Assembly (NCBI GenBank): GCA_016188385.1
Contig: JACPHV010000030.1
Coordinates: 1 to 46,608, forward strand
Source: Candidatus Uhrbacteria bacterium
Lineage (GTDB): Bacteria; Patescibacteriota; Patescibacteriia; JACQRZ01
Length of the DNA: 46,608 nt
Direction of reading: 5' to 3'
Shown here: positions 21,130 to 28,473 of the stretch, piece by piece
Layout of the letters: each line of letters begins with the position of its first letter
Numbering within the stretch: the first letter of the stretch is position 1
The notes under the pieces: model-generated
Databases searched by the model: none
What the model was told of the DNA's origin: nothing
The model's input: the letters and a program-made list of their open reading frames with translations, nothing else
Program-made: the position numbers and the translations under genes

Positions 21130-21954
21130 CTATGAAACTCCCGAACGCAGCTCTAATCCAAACAATCTTTGAGCATTTAGGGTTGTCTGTTTGGCGACGT
21201 GCTCAACTGTCATCCCTTTCAAACACGCTATCCTTTCCGCCACGTATTTGACATAGAGCGGCGAATTTCGTTTTCCTCGGAAAGGAACAGGCGATAAAAA
21301 TGGCGAATCCGTCTCTATGAGTATCTTTTCTAAAGGCGTAGCCATGACAACGTCATCATAGTGCCGCGCGAAGGTAATGATTCCGGTAAATGAAATCAAG
21401 AAACCCAAATCAAGATAACTCCGCGCTTGCTCAACAGTACCGGTAAAACAATGCATGACGCCTTGTTCACGCCGCTGCTCTAACGGCAGTATGCCGCCGC
21501 GCGTGAAATACGCGATGAGCATCTGAAGCATGTCATCATGCGCGTCTCGGCAATGGATGATGAGCGGCAACGACAGCTCGGAGGAAAGATTGAGGTGAGC
21601 TTCAAATAACGCTTTCTGACGAACCTTCTGCGCGTCGTCAGTCGCGTCATGCGCCAAGTGAAAATAATCAAGTCCGCATTCACCGATTGCAACCACGCGT
21701 TCTGACTGTTTGGCTAACGCCTTGAATTCCTCGGGATGAAACGGGACTGCCGTATCCGTCGGATGCTGCCCAATCGCCGCCCACACGGGATAGGCATGGT
21801 ATGCGCGCGCAAGGTCTACCGCTTGCAAGCTGCTTTCATACTCGCACCCTACAAGGATCATCCCGACATGTTCGCTCACACATTGCTTAATGAGTTTTTC
21901 CCTGTCTTCTTGATAGTGCCCGAATTGTATATGTGTATGAGTGTCAATCAGCAT
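21130..21954 (-). CDS. tatD: TatD family metal-dependent hydrolase
   Basis: 'MLIDTHTHIQF', 'AIGECGLDYF', 'LPLIIHCRDAHDD', 'ILIETDSPFLSPVPFRGKRNSP'. Confidence 0.95.
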   Translation of the reverse strand: MLIDTHTHIQFGHYQEDREKLIKQCVSEHVGMILVGCEYESSLQAVDLARAYHAYPVWAAIGQHPTDTAVPFHPEEFKALAKQSERVVAIGECGLDYFHLAHDATDDAQKVRQKALFEAHLNLSSELSLPLIIHCRDAHDDMLQMLIAYFTRGGILPLEQRREQGVMHCFTGTVEQARSYLDLGFLISFTGIITFARHYDDVVMATPLEKILIETDSPFLSPVPFRGKRNSPLYVKYVAERIACLKGMTVEHVAKQTTLNAQRLFGLELRSGVS

Positions 21955-21963
21955 ACCGGCGTA

Positions 21964-22740
21964 TCACTCGTTCTTAGTATTTCCTTCTTGTTCCTTGGGG
22001 ACGAATTTCTGCTGGGTCGCATCGAAGATATTTTTTGTTTCAGTGACAGCGTCATTGAAAATCTTTGGAGCGAGCGATGGAATCTTTTCTAACCCTTTCG
22101 TTTCAATATTGTACTCTTGCAATTTTTTTTCCAAAAATTCCGAATTCAACTGCCGTACATCTTTCGCTCCGGATTGGATACGTTCAAGTTGCCGTTCAAA
22201 TTCATCAATATCAAGCGGTTGGGGCCCTTGTGGCGCGATAGATGAAAAATCCGGCAACAACGGTTTGAGGATAACCGCCACTCGGACGAGCGAAGGCGCG
22301 AGCCGTGACTGCGTGACGGTATCGCGGATTTGATCAATCGGGATAATGGATACGATATAGAGAATTGCAGCGGATAAAAGCACGCCTTCGACAAATCCGA
22401 TTGCCGCTCCCGCGAATCGGTTGGTCGCTTTCAAAAAAGGAATGAATTTAAACACATTGACGAGCGAATCAAGAATTCGCACGATAATATGAAAAACAAA
22501 TCCGACGGCAAAATATACGAGGAAAAATCCCAAAACAGCCGCGAGCGGCTCCGCGATAAACGGCCACTCTTCCAGTGAAGGACGGATATAATAGGCAACC
22601 TCGTCGTAATATCGACGGGCTAATACCAACGAAACGATAAAGCCGATTACAAAACCTACCTGACGCACTAAGCCTCTGGTAAATCCAATAACGACAAACG
22701 CCCCCAAGATTACCAGGATTGCGACATCGAGGAAATGCAT
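21964..22740 (-). CDS. CvpA family membrane protein
   Basis: 'LDVAILVILGAFVVIGFTRGLVRQVGFVIGFIVSLVLARRYY' CvpA-like N-terminus, 4 TM. Confidence 0.8.
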   Translation of the reverse strand: MHFLDVAILVILGAFVVIGFTRGLVRQVGFVIGFIVSLVLARRYYDEVAYYIRPSLEEWPFIAEPLAAVLGFFLVYFAVGFVFHIIVRILDSLVNVFKFIPFLKATNRFAGAAIGFVEGVLLSAAILYIVSIIPIDQIRDTVTQSRLAPSLVRVAVILKPLLPDFSSIAPQGPQPLDIDEFERQLERIQSGAKDVRQLNSEFLEKKLQEYNIETKGLEKIPSLAPKIFNDAVTETKNIFDATQQKFVPKEQEGNTKNE

Positions 22741-22743
22741 ATG

Positions 22744-24264
22744 TCAGGCTTTAGGAATTAAGGGCGGGAAAAGATTGTCTTTTTTATTGATTGAGATGAT
22801 GGGTTCCGCGCGCCACGCAAGCAAGGCGTTTCCTCTTTCTGGAATCCGGTCTCCATTCAAGCCGAGTTGGGTCCGTATTTCACCGGCAGTATGAGGCATA
22901 AATGGGTACAGATACAGCGATAACTGACGTAATAATTCTAGCAATATGCTTATTGTCTGTACAGCGCTTGCGGTGTCTTCTTTAAGAAGGATCCATGGCT
23001 TTGTCTGATCAATAAAACGATCCCCCCATGTGATACACTCAAAGATTGCCGTAAGGGATTCATGAAGCGCGGCATGATCAAAACCTTTTTCCCACGCGTA
23101 TCGTAGGTCAGCCGCGGCGGATGCCGCCTTTTTCTCGGCCGGTAGTTTTGCTGTACCACAGTGCATATCCGGACATTTTTGCGCGAGTGTCAAAACACGG
23201 CTGGTAAAGTTGCCCAATCCTTTTGCCAGCTCCGATTCATAGCGCTCACGCAACCTCGCTTCGGAAAAATCACCGTCGCCTCCAAATGGTATCTCGCGAA
23301 AGAGAAAATATCGCACGACATCAATACCATACTCTCCGCACAACTGCACAGGATCAATCGCGTTCCCCAGTGATTTGCCGACTTTCTGTCCTTCAATGGT
23401 AAAAAATCCATGGGCAAAAATATGCCGCGGCAGAGGCAAGTCGGCGGAAAGAAGCATTGCAGGCCATAACGCGCAGTGAAATTTTATGATATCTTTCCCT
23501 ACGATATGGACATCGGCCGGCCAATAGCGGATAAATTTTTCTTCGTCCCATCCGTATCCAATTCCGGTAAGATAGTTGATGAGCGCGTCAAACCAAACAT
23601 AAATCACCTGCGCCTCATCAATAGGCAGTCGTATCCCCCACTTTACTTTTTCTCTCGAGATGCTGATGTCGTCAAAATGATCCTTGATATAATTCACGAT
23701 CTCGTTTCGGCGCGCCAGGGGCTGCACAAAATCAGGATTCTTTTCTATATGAGCTAAGAGCGCATCCCGATATTTTGACGCGCGAAAAAAATAATTTTTT
23801 TCTTCGATAAGCTCCGGTCTATTTTTATGGTAGGGACATAAGCCTTGTATGAGATCTGTCTCGCGCAAAAACGCTTCGCATCCGGTGCAATAAAGCCCTT
23901 GATATGTTCCTTGATAGATGTCTCCTTTGTCGTACACCAACTGAAAAAATTTTTCTACTCCCTTCTTGTGCCTCTCTTCGGTCGTACGGATAAAATCATC
24001 GTTTGTGATCTCCAGCTCTTTCCATGTGGCTCGCCACGCTTCGCTTTGGAGATCAAGATAGCTCTGGATATCAGCAAATCCTTTTTCTCGCGCCGCTTCA
24101 ACATTTTTTGTGCTGTTTTCGTCCGTGCCGGTCAAGAAAAAAACATCATCCCCTTTAAGCCGATGATACCGCGCAAAAGCATCGGCGATAAATGTAGCAT
24201 ACGCATGTCCGATATGCGGTTTGTCATTGACATAATAAATTGGAGTCGTAATGTAATACTTCAT
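22744..24264 (-). CDS. metG: Methionyl-tRNA synthetase
   Basis: Start at MKYYITTPIYYVNDKPHIGHAY with upstream aggagg SD; zinc motif 'CTGC...CPYH', 'KVGKSLGNAIDP'. Confidence 0.97.
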   Translation of the reverse strand: MKYYITTPIYYVNDKPHIGHAYATFIADAFARYHRLKGDDVFFLTGTDENSTKNVEAAREKGFADIQSYLDLQSEAWRATWKELEITNDDFIRTTEERHKKGVEKFFQLVYDKGDIYQGTYQGLYCTGCEAFLRETDLIQGLCPYHKNRPELIEEKNYFFRASKYRDALLAHIEKNPDFVQPLARRNEIVNYIKDHFDDISISREKVKWGIRLPIDEAQVIYVWFDALINYLTGIGYGWDEEKFIRYWPADVHIVGKDIIKFHCALWPAMLLSADLPLPRHIFAHGFFTIEGQKVGKSLGNAIDPVQLCGEYGIDVVRYFLFREIPFGGDGDFSEARLRERYESELAKGLGNFTSRVLTLAQKCPDMHCGTAKLPAEKKAASAAADLRYAWEKGFDHAALHESLTAIFECITWGDRFIDQTKPWILLKEDTASAVQTISILLELLRQLSLYLYPFMPHTAGEIRTQLGLNGDRIPERGNALLAWRAEPIISINKKDNLFPPLIPKA

Positions 24265-24311
24265 ATGAGACCTCCTGTATAATGAGACTGTAGCCAAATA
24301 ATGCCGAGAGG

Positions 24312-25277
24312 TCAACGAAGATAGGCCGATACCACTTCCCGCATGTGCGATGCGTTTTTTGTTTCCATTAACTTTGCTCGTATATGTTTCGCTCCGTCAA
24401 AACCTGATATGTATGCCTTATAATGCTTTTTCATGACATCGAACGGTTTGATGCCTGAAAATCTTTTTTCAAATAATTCCGTATGTTCGCTCATCACTCG
24501 AATGCGATCTGAAAGAGTCACCTGATCTCTCGCCTTCTTCGAAGCAAAAAACCATGGGTTGCCGAATACGCCGCGTCCGACCATGATTCCGTCCGCGCCG
24601 GTCTGTTCCGCCTTCGCGTATGCGTCTTCGAGGTCCGTGATGTCGCCGTTGCCGATGATGAGCGGGCGTTGATCGCTCGAATCAAACGCGCGCGCGATCT
24701 GTACCGCTTTGCTTACGACATCCCAGCGCGCCGGCACATCGGACATTTCCTTTCTTGTTCTCGCGTGAAGAGTGATTGCCGCCGGTCGAACTTCAAGAAG
24801 ATAGGGCAACCATTCGTCGATGGCCACGCGGTTGAATCCTATGCGAGTCTTTACCGATACCGGCAGACAGGGAGCGCCGCGCATTGTTGCTTGAACGATT
24901 TCCTGCGCTCGTTTCGGATCATTGATGAGCGCGGCGCCGCTTCCTTGCCGTTCCACATTACGATCGGGGCACCCCATGTTAATGTCGATTCCGTCAAACC
25001 CCATTTCGGCAAGCAGTTGGGCGCACGGATAAAAATGTCTCGGATCCGCCCCGAATATCTGGGCAACAATGGGCCGTTGCTTTTCCGTATACCACAAATC
25101 AGGGAGCAGATTCTCTTTGCCCGCTGAACAGAGGCCATGGCACGAAACAAACTCGGTCATCATCGCGCTTGGCTTGCCGTATGTCGCGATGATTTCACGA
25201 AATGCGACATCAGTGACGTTTGCCATGGGAGCAAGGACAAAGAACGGTTTGTTCAGCGTTTTCCAAAAATTATGCAT
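24312..25277 (-). CDS. dus: tRNA-dihydrouridine synthase
   Basis: Start at MHNFWKTLNKPFFVLAPMANVTDVAFR; 'DINMGCPDRNVERQGSGAALINDP', 'GADGIMVGRGVFGNPWFF'. Confidence 0.95.
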   Translation of the reverse strand: MHNFWKTLNKPFFVLAPMANVTDVAFREIIATYGKPSAMMTEFVSCHGLCSAGKENLLPDLWYTEKQRPIVAQIFGADPRHFYPCAQLLAEMGFDGIDINMGCPDRNVERQGSGAALINDPKRAQEIVQATMRGAPCLPVSVKTRIGFNRVAIDEWLPYLLEVRPAAITLHARTRKEMSDVPARWDVVSKAVQIARAFDSSDQRPLIIGNGDITDLEDAYAKAEQTGADGIMVGRGVFGNPWFFASKKARDQVTLSDRIRVMSEHTELFEKRFSGIKPFDVMKKHYKAYISGFDGAKHIRAKLMETKNASHMREVVSAYLR

Positions 25278-25290
25278 ATCAAGTTTCCTC

Positions 25291-26871
25291 TCAACGAACG
25301 GTAAGTCTTCTGCTTTTGCGTTGATACGCGATCGCAAATCGATGCGCTTCGTCGCGGATGGAGCGCACGAGCTGGAGAGCCGGAGATTTTGGTGAAAGCC
25401 GCAGCGGATTGCGAGAAGCAAGGGTATAGATTTCTTCGAATCGTTTTGCAAGCGAAATGACAGGGATGGAAACGCCAACTTCAGACAGCGCTTTGTTCGC
25501 GCTCGAAAGCTGTCCTTTCCCTCCATCGATTATCAAAAGATCAGGTGTTTTTTCTTTTCCTTCTTTCGCCCGAGCGGCAAATCGCCTGACCACTTCTTCA
25601 ACAGCCGCAAAATCATTGATGCCCGAAACTCCCTTGATTCGAAAACGCCGATATTCGCCTTTGTTTGGCTGGCTGTTCAGAAATTGTATCAGTGATCCAA
25701 CGGTATGCGTGCCGCTAAGCGTAGAGATATCAACGCAGGCAATCCGTGTAGGAAGACTTTTCAAACGCAGCGCGATTTGCAATTCATGAAGCTGGCCGGT
25801 GGAACCGCCGAGCGCGGATACGAGATTCTTTTTGACTAAATCAAGAAGTTTTTTCCTGATCCCCTTCCGGGGAACAATCAGGCGAACAGCATGGCCCGCG
25901 AGCTTAGCCAATGAATGTTCCAGCGTCCGGCGAGCGGAAGGAAACAGCGGAAGAATAATTTCACGCGGAACATCACAAGAACGGTAGTATTGGATAAGGA
26001 AATCAGAAAGCATGTCGGCAGGCTCGTCGCGCTGGATCGCGGCTCTGTCAAACGTGTATTCCTTACGTCCGGAGATGATGCCCCGATTGAAGTGAAATAT
26101 CTGCAAACGGATTTCATCTGTTTCAAATAATCCGTTAATCACATCTTGATCGTACAGCTTCGGACGAGAAACGGCTTGCTCCTCGAGTTTACGGAGCGCG
26201 AGCAGACGATCACGGTACACCGCCGCTTGTTCAAACTTCTCCGCAGCGGCAGCTTGCTTCATCTTGTGTTCTGAATCAGTGATCACGTCACGAAGATCAC
26301 CTCGAAGGAATTTTTCGGCCGCCTTTACGGTCGCGCGGTATTCATCGGCAGGAATGATTCCCGTGCACGAACCGGAACACGCTCCAAGATGATATCGGAA
26401 ACAAGGATGCTTTTTTTTTGATTTTTTCTTGCACAGGCGAAACAGACGAGTTGCGGCGGCAAGAGCGGCATTGCGAGCAGCCGCGGATGGATACGGCCCA
26501 ATGAATATTCCGCGCTTTTCCAATCTTCGCGCGATCCCGATACGAGGAAATTCTTCGTCTGTAATCGTAATGAACGCGTATCGGCCAGGGGTCTGCAGGT
26601 CAATGTTATATTTTGGATGGTATCGCTGTATAAGTTGCGCTTCAAGAATGAGGCTTTCCGCCTCGGTGTTGGTGAGTATGTATTCGACATCAGCAATTTC
26701 TTTTGTCAATTCATAGGTTTTGATATCACGCGCGCGCCAATACGATGACACGCGTTTTCGCAAATCTTTTGCTTTGCCGATGTAGATGACAATTCCTTCC
26801 GCGCTTTTCATCACATAACAACCTGTTTGATGCGGCAAACTTCGTATTTTTCTCTGTATATATGTATCCAT
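25291..26871 (-). CDS. uvrC: Excinuclease ABC subunit C, lacking the C-terminal helix-hairpin-helix domain
   Basis: GIY-YIG 'GCYVMKSAEGIVIYIGKAKDLRKRV', Cys cluster, UvrBC motif, RNase H-like 'LLIIDGGKGQL'; stop soon after 'RDEAHRFAIAY'. Confidence 0.96.
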   Translation of the reverse strand: MDTYIQRKIRSLPHQTGCYVMKSAEGIVIYIGKAKDLRKRVSSYWRARDIKTYELTKEIADVEYILTNTEAESLILEAQLIQRYHPKYNIDLQTPGRYAFITITDEEFPRIGIARRLEKRGIFIGPYPSAAARNAALAAATRLFRLCKKKSKKKHPCFRYHLGACSGSCTGIIPADEYRATVKAAEKFLRGDLRDVITDSEHKMKQAAAAEKFEQAAVYRDRLLALRKLEEQAVSRPKLYDQDVINGLFETDEIRLQIFHFNRGIISGRKEYTFDRAAIQRDEPADMLSDFLIQYYRSCDVPREIILPLFPSARRTLEHSLAKLAGHAVRLIVPRKGIRKKLLDLVKKNLVSALGGSTGQLHELQIALRLKSLPTRIACVDISTLSGTHTVGSLIQFLNSQPNKGEYRRFRIKGVSGINDFAAVEEVVRRFAARAKEGKEKTPDLLIIDGGKGQLSSANKALSEVGVSIPVISLAKRFEEIYTLASRNPLRLSPKSPALQLVRSIRDEAHRFAIAYQRKSRRLTVR

Positions 26872-27006
26872 GAGACTATAGAAAAATAGTTTTTCCCCAG
26901 AATCAAAAAATGATTCAGGCATTATTTGCTATCGCAATTATACGGAATATTCTTCAGAATACAAGCTTGTTCACAAGTTATCACCAGACTTTTACACATC
27001 TTACCC

Positions 27007-27035
27007 ATGACAGGCAACATGCATCGTAGTATGAT
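27007..27035 (+). promoter_or_regulatory. Sigma70-like promoter (ATGACA-17 bp-TATGAT) opening island B
   Basis: Hexamers with exact 17-bp spacing, followed by SD and ATG at 27059. Confidence 0.6.
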
Positions 27036-27058
27036 GCGATATTACGGAGGTGTACCCC

Positions 27059-27364
27059 ATGCAAACCACCGGGTATGTGCGGACTCGCGCCGCACAGCAA
27101 GAAACGACATACGTAGAAAAATCAGTGAAAGCGTGGCGCAGCTACGCGAAGAGCAGAGAGAACAGGGGCGGGTTTCGGGCCGTCATGATCGCGACCTTGG
27201 TGGTCTCGGGAATCATGACAAAAGGCGTAATCCTCGCATACCTCATCCCCGCTCTGCTCGCCGCTTGCGCCTGGCCTCACTGCAGGGCACCAATTCGTGT
27301 TGCAATCCTCTTAGGAGGGTTCGCAACAACCGTTGCATCCCTCTACAACTCATTCTCTGGTTAA
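27059..27364 (+). CDS. Small membrane protein (101 aa)
   Basis: 'ggagg' SD 8 nt upstream of ATG; C-terminal hydrophobic segments. Confidence 0.65.
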   Translation: MQTTGYVRTRAAQQETTYVEKSVKAWRSYAKSRENRGGFRAVMIATLVVSGIMTKGVILAYLIPALLAACAWPHCRAPIRVAILLGGFATTVASLYNSFSG

Positions 27365-27391
27365 TTTCGGGTCCCCCCTCCCCGGCCGGTC

Positions 27392-27490
27392 GCCCGGCAG
27401 CCTTTCCGCAATCGAGCGGGACAAATGCCCTTCAAGGCACAATCCTCATCGCTCGACCTTCAGGAAGCTGCCGGGCTTCCTTTTTTTTCT
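27392..27490 (+). ncRNA. Structured terminator or candidate structured RNA (nested helices plus U-tract)
   Basis: GCCCGGCAGC/GCTGCCGGGC (10 bp), TTCC/GGAA, TCGAGCG/CGCTCGA (7 bp), TGCC/GGCA, then TTCCTTTTTTTTC. Confidence 0.6.
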
Positions 27491-27539
27491 TGCCATTCGT
27501 ATGCGAGTGGCGTACTATACTATTAAGGAGGATAAGATC

Positions 27540-27620
27540 ATGGAAAGCTTACAGCGCGTTATTTTGGGCTTTCTGGCCGTGCTCGCTTTCTTTTCTCTTT
27601 TCACAAATAGCGGGCATTAG
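27540..27620 (+). CDS. Tiny hydrophobic peptide (26 aa, MESLQRVILGFLAVLAFFSLFTNSGH)
   Basis: 'TATACT' -10-like element, 'aaggagg' SD 8 nt upstream of ATG, single TM. Confidence 0.55.
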   Translation: MESLQRVILGFLAVLAFFSLFTNSGH

Positions 27621-27654
27621 GAACTCTGGGTCTTTTATAAAAGGAAGGTGCGTA

Positions 27655-27819
27655 ATGGGTAAGTATGGGGCATGCGACACGCGTGCGCACATTGCGATTT
27701 TTCTGGTTTCCTTTCTCACAGCTCTGGCTGCAACGATCGCCGTTCAATCGGGGATTCCTGTACGGATAGAGATCATGAGAAAGGGAAAACAATGGATAAG
27801 ACGAACTTATCGTCTGTAG
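27655..27819 (+). CDS. Small membrane protein (54 aa)
   Basis: 'aaggaagg' SD before ATG at 27655; one hydrophobic segment. Confidence 0.55.
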   Translation: MGKYGACDTRAHIAIFLVSFLTALAATIAVQSGIPVRIEIMRKGKQWIRRTYRL

Positions 27820-27896
27820 GGTGGCGAGATCTGATCGCAACGGTGATCGTGGGTCTTGTAGTGACATTCGTCATCGGATTCACTGCGGCGCTATAG
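27792..27896 (+). CDS. Tiny single-TM protein (34 aa, MDKTNLSSVGWRDLIATVIVGLVVTFVIGFTAAL)
   Basis: ATG at 27792 after 'aaaggg'; overlaps the preceding ORF by 28 bp in another frame. Confidence 0.5.
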   Translation: MDKTNLSSVGWRDLIATVIVGLVVTFVIGFTAAL

Positions 27897-27905
27897 GAGG
27901 TCGAC

Positions 27906-28265
27906 ATGTTGCAAGAAAAAACGAAGGACGCGAAAGAGTGGTTTGTGCTTGCCGTAATCGCGATCTGTCTCTCCATCACTGAGCTTGTTTCCACGAGCTT
28001 ACGCCGCACCATGCTACGGCTCATCATCGCGATGATCGCTCTTATCCCGATCTCTCTTACGTTCAACGAACTGATCGAGAGGCATCGGCAGGAGCTCTCG
28101 ATGGAGTCAATGCAGTTCGGCCAGGTCGATTTCGTGATTGCCGAGACGGCGCGGCTCGCGGAAGTTGCAACTCTCATCTTGATGATTCAATGGAGCGGAT
28201 ACAGTGTCGCCGCTCTAGCGGTAATCGGATGGATATGGTGGAGTTATCGATGCACACGTTCTTGA
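27906..28265 (+). CDS. Small membrane protein (119 aa)
   Basis: 'aggagg' SD before ATG; several hydrophobic segments. Confidence 0.65.
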   Translation: MLQEKTKDAKEWFVLAVIAICLSITELVSTSLRRTMLRLIIAMIALIPISLTFNELIERHRQELSMESMQFGQVDFVIAETARLAEVATLILMIQWSGYSVAALAVIGWIWWSYRCTRS

Positions 28266-28267
28266 TC

Positions 28268-28300
28268 GGCTCGCATACCGTATGCGAGCCTGACTTTTTG
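28268..28300 (+). terminator. Rho-independent terminator
   Basis: GGCTCGCATAC-C-GTATGCGAGCC perfect inverted repeat then TGACTTTTT. Confidence 0.75.
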
Positions 28301-28473
28301 CAGAAGTCTTTGTTATCAACTACCACTGATACGTTCGATGCGCTATACTTAACATTAGATCATGTCAGTGATTCGACCTTTTACAAACTAACGCTAACGC
28401 AACACGGTAATGCTATGACAAGCGGCATTCCCTATGTGGGGAAAAACCGCCTTTGTTGGAGGAGGACCTTATC

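Noticed and set aside
26930-27010. Cluster of DnaA-box-like 9-mers (TTGTTCACA, TTATCACCA, TTTTACACA) upstream of island B, possible origin
   Set aside because: None matches the consensus exactly, and no dnaA/dnaN or AT-rich unwinding region is nearby; likely chance
26926-27654. N-terminal part of the 297-aa plus ORF 26926..27819
   Set aside because: Spans the promoter, the 101-aa gene and the structured element in another frame; only the last 54 codons (from ATG 27655 with SD) look like a real gene
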